Positions 25,508-33,409 are shown, numbered from the stretch's first letter. The stretch is 37,791 bases of DNA from a virus (IMGVR_UViG_3300027733_000977:1-37791), one strand, 5' to 3'. Numbers and translations: made by a program. Notes: generated from the sequence alone by a model not told the origin.

Positions 25508-25927
25508 ATGAAGGGTAAATTTCAGCCTAAGAATCCCTCAAAGTACAAGGGCAACCCCACTAATATTATATTTAGATCAAAATGGGAAGCTGACGTATTC
25601 AGATTTTGCGATATGAATACGGATATTGTGAAGTGGTCGAGTGAAGAGATTATAATTCCGTATGTTTCACCACTTGACGGGCGAGTACACAGGTACTTTC
25701 CTGACATATGGGTGCAGAAAGCAGACAAGTCTTGTATGATTATAGAGATCAAACCATATAAGCAGACGTTGGAGCCTGAGATTCCGAAGAGAAAGAGTAG
25801 AGCATTTCTTAATGAAGCAGCGACATATGTAGTTAATCAAGCTAAGTGGAAAGCTGCAAATGAATATTGTAAAGACAGAGGCTGGAAGTTTACCCTAATG
25901 ACTGAGAAAGAGATATACGGCAAGTAA
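25508..25927 (+). CDS. 4: Head completion nuclease gp4
   Basis: The protein has 139 residues. It matches T4 gp4/gp50 with MKGKFQPKNPSKYKGNPTNI, then RSKWEADVFRFCDMN, and PDIWVQ...IIEIKP, which is the PD-(D/E)xK-like core: D in FPDIW and the E-x-K in I-I-E-I-K-P. gp4 completes the filled head before tail joining. A GTG at 25496 would add four residues (MSFK), but the ATG at 25508 gives the usual N-terminus and is preceded by GTGAG. The gene starts within 30 nt of the predicted late transcription start. Confidence 0.87.
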   Translation: MKGKFQPKNPSKYKGNPTNIIFRSKWEADVFRFCDMNTDIVKWSSEEIIIPYVSPLDGRVHRYFPDIWVQKADKSCMIIEIKPYKQTLEPEIPKRKSRAFLNEAATYVVNQAKWKAANEYCKDRGWKFTLMTEKEIYGK

Positions 25928-26521
25928 ATGGCAATCGAACAATTCACCAATATTCTTCAGAAAGGTATTAACAAAGGTCAGATTCCTGGGCGGACACAAG
26001 AGTCCAGGGACTGGTTTCGCAATACAGCACAGAGAATTAAAAGTATTTCCGAGGGTGGTCTTCTTGCCTCTAAAGACGCAGTTACAACTCAAATGGAAGT
26101 CGGCAGAATGTACATGTTCGTGTACGATCCTAAGACAAAAGCTGATTTGCCGTACTATGACAAATTTCCATTGATTTTTCCGTTTAAGAAAACACCAGAT
26201 GGATTCTTAGGCATCAACCTACATTACTTGCCTTACGTATTACGCGCTACACTCATGGATATGCTTTACAACTACGTGAGTGACCCAAAGTTAAATGACA
26301 GGGCGAGACTAAAAATTACATATGATCTCTTAAGCAGCGCGGCCACTAATAAATACATCAAGCCGTGCGTGAAGAGATATCTGTCAAATCACGTTCGGTC
26401 AAAGTTCATTTACGTAATACCAAAAGAATGGGATATCGCATTGTTCTTACCAGTAGAAAACTTTGCAAAGGCAAGCAATCGAAAAGTATGGGCAGACAGC
26501 AGAAAAATCATAGGCAATTAA
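25928..26521 (+). CDS. Conserved T4-like phage protein, probably virion-associated
   Basis: The 197-residue protein has GRTQESRDWFRNTAQRIKSI, then MEVGRMYMFVYDPKTK, PYYDKFPLIFPF and the highly recognisable GINLHYLPYVLRATLMDMLY. I recall this family from marine T4-like phages between gp4 and the tail-tube genes, but no function. The C-terminal half (KPCVKRYLSNHVRSKFIYVI) is basic. It begins right after the gp4 stop. A head-tail neck role is possible from the position only. Confidence 0.75.
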   Translation: MAIEQFTNILQKGINKGQIPGRTQESRDWFRNTAQRIKSISEGGLLASKDAVTTQMEVGRMYMFVYDPKTKADLPYYDKFPLIFPFKKTPDGFLGINLHYLPYVLRATLMDMLYNYVSDPKLNDRARLKITYDLLSSAATNKYIKPCVKRYLSNHVRSKFIYVIPKEWDIALFLPVENFAKASNRKVWADSRKIIGN

Positions 26522-26522
26522 T

Positions 26523-27305
26523 ATGGCAATAACCGACAGAATTCTCAGTGGTCTTGGCCTGACAAGTCCTAAAATGCGTAAGCCCACAGAGGGCTTCAGC
26601 ATCAATGAGTTCAGGTCAAACGTACTCAATAAGGGTATACTAAAGAACAATCTGTATCTTGTCCGTTTTCAGTTTGGTAAGTTTCCAGAAGAATTAGTGT
26701 TTTATACGCATAGTGTGCAAATTCCCGCAGCAGACTTAGCAACAGCAGATATTAGACGCTACGGCTATGGTCCGTTAGAGCGTGTGCCATATAGACCAAT
26801 ATTCAATGACATGACTATGGACTTCTACACAGAAGCTTCTAGTAAATCTGCTCTAGAAGTCATGATGAAAAGACTATCTTCTGCTACTAATTTTATGAAC
26901 TATAAAGACTTTGCTACGGACTCAACTAATCCTTATGAAGTTGCATATAAAAACGATATCTCTTTTGATATTGAAGTTTATATCTACAATGAAAACACAG
27001 AAAAAATCATAACTTACAACTTTAGAGAGTGCTTTGCCAGACAAGTTGGTTCTATTCAGCTATCTTGGGAAAGTGAAAACAGTTTGTTAAAAACAAATGT
27101 CGGATTCTCTTTTACAGACTTTTCTGTTAATATGATTGATGCTGTTAAATCTGATAACATCAACAAACTTTCGCCTCTACAGAAGATTCTTCAGTTGGGC
27201 ACAATTGCTCAAACGATTTCGGCAATCAAGCGGCCTCAAAGCGTAGGAGACGCAATCAATATTTTAAATAACGCAAATGTAGTAAAGAATGGTTTGGGAC
27301 TTTAA
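26523..27305 (+). CDS. Tail-tube-fold baseplate protein, gp54-like
   Basis: The 260-residue protein starts MAITDRILSGLGLTSPK and holds KNNLYLVRFQFGKFPEELVF, then HSVQIPAADLAT and NDMTMDFYTEASSKSA, followed by FDIEVYIYN and SWESENSLLKTNVGFSFTDF. The order of strands fits the T4 gp19/gp54 tube fold, and the place next to gp26 and near gp48 fits gp54, which primes tube polymerisation on gp48. T4 gp54 has 320 residues. gp54 is favoured over gp19 because the protein has the extra C-terminal helical tail (SPLQKILQLGTIAQTISAIK). Confidence 0.62.
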   Translation: MAITDRILSGLGLTSPKMRKPTEGFSINEFRSNVLNKGILKNNLYLVRFQFGKFPEELVFYTHSVQIPAADLATADIRRYGYGPLERVPYRPIFNDMTMDFYTEASSKSALEVMMKRLSSATNFMNYKDFATDSTNPYEVAYKNDISFDIEVYIYNENTEKIITYNFRECFARQVGSIQLSWESENSLLKTNVGFSFTDFSVNMIDAVKSDNINKLSPLQKILQLGTIAQTISAIKRPQSVGDAINILNNANVVKNGLGL

Positions 27306-27328
27306 CATTAATATGAATGGAGTTAACT

Positions 27329-28060
27329 ATGGCATTACCTAAATTATCAGTACCTCTTTTTGATGAAATTGTACCATCAACAAAGCAAGTAGTAAAATAC
27401 AGACCATTTCTTGTCAAAGAAGAAAAAATTCTTCTTATGGCTCATTCTGGTGGCACTCGCAAAGAAATGATTAATGCAATTAAACAAGTGATCAATAATT
27501 GTGTTGTCTTTGCTGATGGCAAAGAATTTGACATTGATGATATGGCTCTATTTGATCTAGAGTATCTGTTTATCAAGATTAGAGCAAAGTCTGTAGACAA
27601 CGTTGTAAAATTAAATTACATTGATCATGAAGACGAAAAGTCATATAGCTTTGATGTTAAGCTTGATGAAATTCAAATTCAATGGAATGAAAAGCATACT
27701 AACAAAATTAAAGTAAATGATGAAATTGGTATTATTATGAAATATCCTACTCCAGCAATTACAGAAAAATTGACAAATGGTGAAATTGAAAATATCAAGG
27801 ACGCAGAATTTTCACATCTTCTTATTAAAGAGTGTATTGAAAAGATTTACGACAAAGATCAGGTGTATCTTGCTAAGGAAGCTGATCCTAAAGAATTAGA
27901 CGAATTTATCGACTCGTTGACAGTTAAGGTGTTTGAAGACATTAAAACCTTTTTCGATACTTTACCAAAACTACATCACAAGATCGAATACACCAACTCA
28001 ATGGGGACAGCAAGAGAAATCGAACTGGCAACGTTAGACGATTTTTTTACATTGGACTAA
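27329..28060 (+). CDS. 26: Baseplate hub assembly protein gp26 (T4_baseplate family)
   Basis: The protein has 243 residues. It opens with MALPKLSVPLFDEIVPSTKQ and VKYRPFLVKEEKILLMA, the signature of the T4_baseplate (gp26) family; T4 gp26 has 208 residues. I use the ATG at 27329 because GGAG lies 6 bases before it; an upstream in-frame ATG at 27317 has no such site. The last codons are D-D-F-F-T-L-D and a stop, and the run of seven T inside this tail is the proposed frameshift site. gp26 is a hub assembly protein, and the next gene encodes the probable hub/tape-measure protein. Confidence 0.87.
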   Translation: MALPKLSVPLFDEIVPSTKQVVKYRPFLVKEEKILLMAHSGGTRKEMINAIKQVINNCVVFADGKEFDIDDMALFDLEYLFIKIRAKSVDNVVKLNYIDHEDEKSYSFDVKLDEIQIQWNEKHTNKIKVNDEIGIIMKYPTPAITEKLTNGEIENIKDAEFSHLLIKECIEKIYDKDQVYLAKEADPKELDEFIDSLTVKVFEDIKTFFDTLPKLHHKIEYTNSMGTAREIELATLDDFFTLD

Positions 28061-28138
28061 GTCACAATACATTAAGTAATTACTACGATACAATGTATTC
28101 AATGGTACAAAATTACCATTACACAGTGAGTGACTTAG
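28042..28138 (+). promoter_or_regulatory. Candidate -1 frameshift signal: T_TTT_TTT plus three-way-junction RNA
   Basis: The seven T at 28042-28048 sit in frame as T_TTT_TTT (codons GAT TTT TTT). After a spacer of 8 nt (28049-28056), CTAAGTCAC (28057-28065) pairs perfectly with GTGACTTAG (28130-28138). Inside this stem are two more perfect hairpins: AATACATT (28066-28073) with AATGTATT (28092-28099), and AATGGTA (28101-28107) with TACCATT (28114-28120). The layout and the 8-nt spacer suit -1 programmed frameshifting. The frame-0 stop lies within the first stem arm. Confidence 0.7.
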
Positions 28139-28227
28139 AGAATATGATACCGTTTGAGAGAGATATTTTTATAGGAATGATCAAGAACGATATAGAGAGT
28201 AACACAGAAAATGGCACTGGAAGTTAA
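28048..28227 (+). CDS. -1 frame extension of gp26 (59 residues, via frameshift)
   Basis: Slipping back one base at the T run leaves an open frame of 59 codons ending TAA at 28225-28227. It begins YIGLSHNTLSNYYDTMYSMV and continues QNYHYTVSDLENMIPFERDI, then FIGMI. The reading is protein-like: I recall short segments of the form LSHNSL...YY...M.QHHKYS..E.E.M.P.ER in T4-like phages of marine bacteria. An independent start at 28093 has no visible ribosome binding site. The full frameshift product would be 299 residues (240 + 59). It overlaps the next gene by 17 bases, so the two are probably coupled. Confidence 0.68.
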   Translation, partial: YIGLSHNTLSNYYDTMYSMVQNYHYTVSDLENMIPFERDIFIGMIKNDIESNTENGTGS

Positions 28228-30781
28228 AAACGTAAAAGCACTAGGCGGACCAGCTGAATTTCAGAAGATGGTCCAAAGCCTATTGGATAAACAGGCAGCT
28301 GCCGAAAATGCATCTAATACTGTTGATAAGAAAGTGTCCGATTCTTCTCAAGAAATAAAAGCTCTCTCTAAGAAAGTAGACAAAGTTTCTGATAAAGTAG
28401 ATAGAGTTTCTGCTACGCTATCCGTAACAGCAAGAAGAGTCGATGCTGCTGCTAAAGCAGCTATCGGTGCAGCAGACTCGGTTAAACTTGTTCGCAAGTC
28501 TGTTGATGCGTCTATAAAATCTACTACCGCTATTGAAAAATCCACTGGCAGTATTCTAAGCAAAATGTCAGGTATTGATAAATCAATCTCTTCTATTAAT
28601 CGTAATAAAGAAAAAGAAAACATCTCTCCAGTACAGAGAGGCGTAACGCAATTAACAAATCCTAGAGTAGACAATACAACTGCAATTTCAGAAGATGATA
28701 AAGATACAAAAGGTCCAAGCTTTGCAACTAAAGTAAAGAACTTCTTTGGTGGTAATACTATTATCATCAAAAAATTGAATGTTATTGATAACAAAATAAC
28801 AAGACTGAGTGAAAGCATTACTAGAATCATGGACAAAATGGGTCTAGATGCTAGAGAGAATGAGTTAGAAAAAATAAAAGGAATTTCTAGCGATAAAAAA
28901 GACACTGAAGATAAAAAAGAAAAAAACCCTTCTTGGTTGAAGTATCTATTACCATTTGCTATTCCTATGGTAATTGCCGCGGTGAAAGCCCTATTAAAAA
29001 ACGGCGGAGAAATTTTTAACTCTATTAAAGACGCCCTTGGTATGGGTACTGGTGGTATAGGTGGAGTAGTCTTAGGAACTTATCAAGCTGTAGTACGTAC
29101 AGGCAAAGAATTCGGACAAGGAATTAAAAATCTTGCTGAAGGTGGAAGCTGGAAAAAAGTACCAAAACCAGAAGACATGCCAACAAGAGATGGTAAAAAA
29201 TTAAGAATTGCTACCGAAGGTGAACTTGTAGATAAGAATGGAAAGGCACTTAAAGGCGGTGCTAAAACAATGCGCTTACAGGCACTCGGTGCGGTTGAAG
29301 CTACTTCTGCTGAAGGAAAAATATTAGCAAAAGAAACGAGTGCAGCAACAAAAATAATGCGCGGTGCTGGCAAAATTACTGGCAACGTTGCTAAAATAAG
29401 TGGAAAAGTACTTGGTATTCTTGCACGTTTAACCGGTCTAAGGACTGTACTAAAGTCTATTCCAGCATTAGCAACTTTGATTGCATTTATTGATCCACTA
29501 CTACTTCTTCTTAACAGCGGCGGACAACTAACTCCAGAAATAGTAAAATCATTTGGTAAAGCAATAGGTGGATTAGCAGGCGGCGCCTTAGGGTCGATGT
29601 TGGGTAGTGCTTTAGGTTCAATTATTCCTATTGCTGGAACACTTATTGGTGGTATTGCTGGATCATTCATGGGCGCAAAAGCAGGCGAATACATCGGCGA
29701 AAAAATTGCAGAATTGATGTTTGGGATAAAAACTCCTGCACAAGTCATGGCAGAAATAGCAGCAGATTCAATAAAAGCCGTAAAGAGTGCAGGAAATTCC
29801 ATACTGGGTGCTGTTATGCATCCAGTCGATACTGCAAAGGCCGCTGTGAGTGCAGTCAAGGGAGCAGCAAAAGCTGTAGGTGGATTCTTTAGTGGTGCAG
29901 GTGCAGCAGTATCAAAATGGTGGAGTGGAGGCAAAACTGAAAATAAAGGAGTTACGCCAGGATCTGCTAAACCGAAAACACCAGCAAAAGTTTCTGGTTT
30001 TGATGACGTTAAAGCAGCGATTAAAGCACATGAGGGTGAAGAATTAATACCGTATCAAGATGGTGGGGGTAAATGGACTGTAGGCGTAGGACATCTAATT
30101 GGCGATGGATCAGATACGGCGTTAGCAGCATCGGGATATCAAAAGCATGTAGCAATAACAAAAGAAAAATCTGACGCATTATTTGAAGAGGATTTTGCAA
30201 AACATGTCAAGATAGCACAAAATTCTCCTGGTTGGGACAAAGCAAACATGCAAGGTAAAGCTGCAATGATTGATATGACATATAATATGGGTGCATGGTG
30301 GACAAAGTTCACAGTCGCAGCAAAATTACTTGCTACAGGTAACTTTGCTGCCGCGGCCGAAAATCTTCGTGGGCAAAAAAAATGGAGAAGTCAAGTCGGT
30401 GGACGTGTCGATTGGGTTGCAGATAACATGGCCGCCGGCGGTGGAACAAATGCATCTCCTGATGCCCGTGCAAGTACTGTAAAAACGGCCTCTGTTTCCG
30501 GCGGTGGCACTGCATCTGCTGCAACACCTAAAGCTCCAGCTCCCAAAGCTCCAGGAGCTCCAGGAGCGGGCGGTGGACAACCTGCTGTAGCGTCTGCTAC
30601 ACAGTCTAACAAGTATCCAGCCCCAGCTGGAGCAGCGTCTGGAGCAGCTCCTCAGCAGCAAGCAAGTGCATCTACTAGATCAATTCCAAGTCCGACAGCA
30701 CCACACGCACAAGAAGATCACTATGCGGTACATTTTAATGCAGGTCAATCTGGTGGTGGTAACGTACCTTCATTTGTATAA
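28211..30781 (+). CDS. Coiled-coil tail/hub protein with T4-type lysozyme domain, tape-measure candidate
   Basis: The 856-residue protein has four parts. The first 200 residues are coiled coil (ALSKKVDKVSDKVDRVSATL). A hydrophobic helix lies at about 244-262 (YLLPFAIPMVIAAVKALL). A Gly/Ala zipper follows at about 445-505 (GGALGSMLGSALGSIIP). From about 595 to 740 is a lysozyme of T4 type: E608 in HEGEE, D617 in YQDGG and T623 in KWTVGVGH, with the same E-8-D-5-T spacing as T4 lysozyme. The C-terminal 110 residues are Ala/Pro/Gly-rich. Place after the gp26 frameshift pair and the size suit a tape measure or hub/lysozyme carrier, replacing the lysozyme missing from gp5. Confidence 0.82.
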   Translation: MALEVKNVKALGGPAEFQKMVQSLLDKQAAAENASNTVDKKVSDSSQEIKALSKKVDKVSDKVDRVSATLSVTARRVDAAAKAAIGAADSVKLVRKSVDASIKSTTAIEKSTGSILSKMSGIDKSISSINRNKEKENISPVQRGVTQLTNPRVDNTTAISEDDKDTKGPSFATKVKNFFGGNTIIIKKLNVIDNKITRLSESITRIMDKMGLDARENELEKIKGISSDKKDTEDKKEKNPSWLKYLLPFAIPMVIAAVKALLKNGGEIFNSIKDALGMGTGGIGGVVLGTYQAVVRTGKEFGQGIKNLAEGGSWKKVPKPEDMPTRDGKKLRIATEGELVDKNGKALKGGAKTMRLQALGAVEATSAEGKILAKETSAATKIMRGAGKITGNVAKISGKVLGILARLTGLRTVLKSIPALATLIAFIDPLLLLLNSGGQLTPEIVKSFGKAIGGLAGGALGSMLGSALGSIIPIAGTLIGGIAGSFMGAKAGEYIGEKIAELMFGIKTPAQVMAEIAADSIKAVKSAGNSILGAVMHPVDTAKAAVSAVKGAAKAVGGFFSGAGAAVSKWWSGGKTENKGVTPGSAKPKTPAKVSGFDDVKAAIKAHEGEELIPYQDGGGKWTVGVGHLIGDGSDTALAASGYQKHVAITKEKSDALFEEDFAKHVKIAQNSPGWDKANMQGKAAMIDMTYNMGAWWTKFTVAAKLLATGNFAAAAENLRGQKKWRSQVGGRVDWVADNMAAGGGTNASPDARASTVKTASVSGGGTASAATPKAPAPKAPGAPGAGGGQPAVASATQSNKYPAPAGAASGAAPQQQASASTRSIPSPTAPHAQEDHYAVHFNAGQSGGGNVPSFV

Positions 30782-30782
30782 T

Positions 30783-30813
30783 AAAAAAGGGGAGCATTTC
30801 TGCCCCCCTTTAA
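30783..30813. terminator. Bidirectional intrinsic terminator between the lysozyme gene and gp32
   Basis: On the minus strand AAAGGGGGGCAGAAATG is followed by CTCCCCTTTTTTAT, a GC-rich stem with a run of six T that ends gp32 transcription. On the plus strand the same stem has only three T (CCCCCCTTTAAAAC), so it is weaker for the plus-strand gene. Confidence 0.8.
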
Positions 30814-30853
30814 AACTTCAACTTGAACGCACTCCGTGCTTATTGAAGAAGTT

Positions 30854-31768
30854 TTAGTCGTTAGCCAACTTCTTGAAGTAGCTTAGGTCTTCATCATCTT
30901 CTTCAGTAGCGTTAGACTTCCACGGCGCGTCATCGTCATCCATCTTAGCTGGCTTTGTCTTTAGCACAGGTGCTTCAGCACGGGCAGCAGGGATATCGTC
31001 TTCATTGACGGTACGATTGAGACCGAGTACAGTATTAAGCTTCTTCTTAAGAACGTCATAGTCCTTGAAGTTCTTCGGATCAAGAAACTCTTGTAGAGCA
31101 TACTCTTGATTGTAGACGCGCTCTAGTTCGCTCTCATCATTGAGAAGAGGACCACGCTCATCGAACTCAGACTTATCGTAGTTGCGATAGCCTTCGACCT
31201 GACGGATCTTGATCTTGAAGTTAGCGCCTTCCCAGAGATCGAACGGATTCAGAGGCTTCTCGTCAGCAAACTGAGGATGCATCGCCTCATTAAGCTTATC
31301 GAAAATCTTCTTACCGTAACGGAACAGGAAGACCTTGCCTTCGTTCTCAGGCTTCGCAGGATCCTTAACAACGTATACATTAGAGATATACGTTAGCTTA
31401 CGCTTCTGATCACGCGCCTGCTTACGTGCAGGAGACTTGTCATCAGTGGTTGAGTTCCATAGCTGAGTGTTGTACTCACTGACTGGATCGTCCTTGCCCA
31501 GAGTAGTGAGAGAGTTTTCGATGTACCACTGACCACTGGGGCCCTTAAAGCCGTGTGTGAAGACTCGGACGAAAGGAACGTCTTCGTTCTTCGATGCAGG
31601 CAAGAAACGAACAACAGCATAGCCGTTGCCAGTCTTGTCTACGTCAGGATACCAGAAGCGGTCATCAGAAGAGCCGCCAGTCTTTTCATTTGGGTTTAGC
31701 TTCTTAAGCTGTTCGCTTAGTTTGCTTAGATCGTTCGAACGTGAACGCTTTAGTGTTGCAAAGTCCAT
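30854..31768 (-). CDS. 32: Single-stranded DNA-binding protein gp32
   Basis: The 304-residue protein is T4 gp32 size (301). The basic N-terminus M-D-F-A-T-L-K-R-S-R-S resembles the KRKST-type cooperativity motif. The core has DRFWYPDVDKTGNGYAVVRF, then GPSGQWYIENSLTTLGKDDP and KLTYISNVYVVKDP. The acidic tail ends DDEDLSYFKKLAND, as in gp32 contacts with replisome proteins. There is no cysteine, so the zinc site of T4 gp32 (His64, Cys77, Cys87, Cys90) is lacking. An AGGAG ribosome binding site precedes the ATG. gp59 lies directly upstream. Confidence 0.95.
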   Translation of the reverse strand: MDFATLKRSRSNDLSKLSEQLKKLNPNEKTGGSSDDRFWYPDVDKTGNGYAVVRFLPASKNEDVPFVRVFTHGFKGPSGQWYIENSLTTLGKDDPVSEYNTQLWNSTTDDKSPARKQARDQKRKLTYISNVYVVKDPAKPENEGKVFLFRYGKKIFDKLNEAMHPQFADEKPLNPFDLWEGANFKIKIRQVEGYRNYDKSEFDERGPLLNDESELERVYNQEYALQEFLDPKNFKDYDVLKKKLNTVLGLNRTVNEDDIPAARAEAPVLKTKPAKMDDDDAPWKSNATEEDDEDLSYFKKLAND

Positions 31769-31834
31769 ATAGTTTCTCCTACGAATGTTTAAATGTTTGT
31801 ATATCTTTTATCCACAGTACACATAACCACGTAC

Positions 31835-31842
31835 TATTTATG
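31835..31842 (-). promoter_or_regulatory. Late-like promoter upstream of gp32
   Basis: The minus strand reads CATAAATA, one mismatch from TATAAATA, about 67 bases before the gp32 ATG and overlapping the gp59 stop codon. T4 gene 32 also has its own late promoter, which makes this plausible. Confidence 0.4.
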
Positions 31843-32434
31843 TGGCACAAAAAGCATTGTCACTAAACACTTTGAGTGTAATAGCTTTCATTGCTTTTTT
31901 ATCATATTGTAAAAATGAGCGATATTTTCTGCACAGCAAATGTACATCCTTCCATAAAATATCGCTCTCAAGTTGCTTGTTCCAGTGCGGGAAGAAATTC
32001 AATAGGTCATTAAGAATAACCAAAGTTTCTATTGATACCTTCTTTCTTAGAACGAGCTTCAGCAAGAAAGGGTGCTGATGTTCTTTAACTATAACATTCT
32101 CATCTAAGTTTGTCAATAGTTTTTTCAAATCTTCTTCATAAAAATAACTGAGTGCTTGGGTACGTTTCTTCCAGTCAGTGAAGTGTTCTTCAATAGAAGA
32201 GTTATTGACTAGATCACCTATCCATGTAGAGTTAGAAGAGACAAAGCTAGAGATAAGATACTCTTTAATATCTTTTCGTTTTGCTAACTTTGCAAAAAAG
32301 AACTTGTCTCTGCGCCTTTCAAAATTATCTACTGAAGTCTTGAATTTACCGTTGTATTTGATAAAGTCGTAGTCTTCTGTAGTGAAATGCATCTTCAAAG
32401 CACAGTACAAGACATATGCTTCATACGGAGTCAT
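31838..32434 (-). CDS. 59: Helicase loader gp59
   Basis: The 198-residue protein matches T4 gp59 (217 residues): TPYEAYVLYCALKMHFTTED, then YDFIKYNGKFKTSVDNFERR and RDKFFFAKLAKR, near the T4 pattern DVIKYN...RRDKYFFQKL. gp59 loads the gp41 helicase onto gp32-coated DNA. It starts by a TAATG overlap with gp33 and is followed by gp32, the T4 order. Confidence 0.9.
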   Translation of the reverse strand: MTPYEAYVLYCALKMHFTTEDYDFIKYNGKFKTSVDNFERRRDKFFFAKLAKRKDIKEYLISSFVSSNSTWIGDLVNNSSIEEHFTDWKKRTQALSYFYEEDLKKLLTNLDENVIVKEHQHPFLLKLVLRKKVSIETLVILNDLLNFFPHWNKQLESDILWKDVHLLCRKYRSFLQYDKKAMKAITLKVFSDNAFCAT

Positions 32435-32670
32435 TATATCGGTAGCCTTGCTATCTTTGGTAAATAATTCAGCGTTTCCGCTTCCGCCTGGATCTTACCC
32501 TTCATATTTGCATTAAGTTTGATCAATGAAGCAGCAGTCTCTACTTCTAAGTTATTTTTTTCACAGTAAAGCACAACAGCGTCCATGTATTCGATATCGT
32601 GCTTCCAGACTAGTTCTTCGATCTCAGCAGCAAACTCTGCCGGCGTCTTCATCTTCAACTCTTGTTGCAT
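32434..32670 (-). CDS. 33: Late transcription coactivator gp33
   Basis: The 78-residue protein, shorter than T4 gp33 (112), has TPAEFAAEIEELVWKHDIEY, then MDAVVLYCEKNNLEVETAAS, IKLNANMKGKIQAEAETL, close to the T4 core MVEEFGMSYLEATTAFLEEN. gp33 bridges RNA polymerase and the sliding clamp at late promoters, here TATAAATA. The C-terminus (PKIARLPI) lacks the L-D-F-L-L clamp-binding end of T4 gp33. It sits between the endolysin and gp59, as dsbA-33-59-32 in T4. A start with AAAGGTG upstream fits. Confidence 0.83.
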   Translation of the reverse strand: MQQELKMKTPAEFAAEIEELVWKHDIEYMDAVVLYCEKNNLEVETAASLIKLNANMKGKIQAEAETLNYLPKIARLPI

Positions 32671-32683
32671 AGTGTATTCACCT

Positions 32684-33409
32684 TTAAATTTCGTTGTGCC
32701 GTCGCAACTTGTAAAATATATGATCTTCTATCTGAATAGTACGAACTAGGTTCTTCCAGTCTGGACTCACCGAAGTGTTGTGAAAGTACAAAGCACCGCC
32801 AGTGATATCATTGACTCTATTATAATGCATATAGACAGAAGTTGCAAGTGAATAAATTCGGTTATATGAAGTTTTATCTAGAATCTTAGCAGTTTCTTCA
32901 GCACAGCGCCATTCGAACTGACAGACTTTCTTCGTAGGCTGCTGCGGATCATCTTGCTTCACTAGCGTAGTCTGATTGACAACGCCGCAGATGGTCTTAG
33001 GAAACCTACCCGATTTGCTTCTGTTAATAGTTACAAGAGCAACAGCTTTGATACCTGCTGTGGACTGACCACGTGCTTCGTGATACATGTTCTGAGCAAG
33101 ACAGCTAATCTGTGTTTTGTCTTTAACAGAAGCAGTCTTAAGCTTAAGCTTGTCTACTTGCTGCTGTTGAATACCTAATAGACGTTCTTCGTTCTGTTTC
33201 TTAAGAAGAATATTAGTCTCTATAAGAGATGTATTGATAGCAGCAAGATTATTCTCTACTGTAACATTCTGTGTGTAAATTGAACCGAGTAGAACTACTA
33301 CAATGAGTAGTAAAATTCGTTCTACGTTTAGAGTTCGCTTTTTCTTTGTTATTTCAATATGAGTGCGGTGTCTCTGCGGACGACCGAAAACGTTGGCTTC
33401 TTTTCGCAA
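32684..33409 (-). CDS. Membrane-anchored SleB-type cell-wall hydrolase (endolysin)
   Basis: The 241-residue protein carries a basic N-terminus (1-30), a signal-anchor helix at about 31-46 (RILLLIVVVLLGSIYTQN), a charged coiled linker (52-98) and a Hydrolase_2/SleB domain. Diagnostic are LAQNMYHEARGQSTAG, with probable catalytic Glu111, then VNQ, CQFEW and GALYFHN...W, ending with IEDHIFYK. It cleaves peptidoglycan. The start codon is TTG (33409), with GGAG seven bases before it and no in-frame ATG before the catalytic domain. It lies in the same minus-strand stretch as the tmRNA and gp33. It could act as a SAR-type or spanin-independent endolysin. Confidence 0.85.
   Translation of the reverse strand: MRKEANVFGRPQRHRTHIEITKKKRTLNVERILLLIVVVLLGSIYTQNVTVENNLAAINTSLIETNILLKKQNEERLLGIQQQQVDKLKLKTASVKDKTQISCLAQNMYHEARGQSTAGIKAVALVTINRSKSGRFPKTICGVVNQTTLVKQDDPQQPTKKVCQFEWRCAEETAKILDKTSYNRIYSLATSVYMHYNRVNDITGGALYFHNTSVSPDWKNLVRTIQIEDHIFYKLRRHNEI

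Noticed and set aside
28093-28227. Independent gene starting at ATG 28093 in the -1 frame
   Set aside because: No ribosome binding site ahead of it, and the frame stays open without a stop back to the T run, which favours frameshifting; still not excluded.
28348-29934. Long minus-strand open frames (185 and 283 residues)
   Set aside because: They are antisense to the well-supported lysozyme/tape-measure gene and have no start signals or known motifs.
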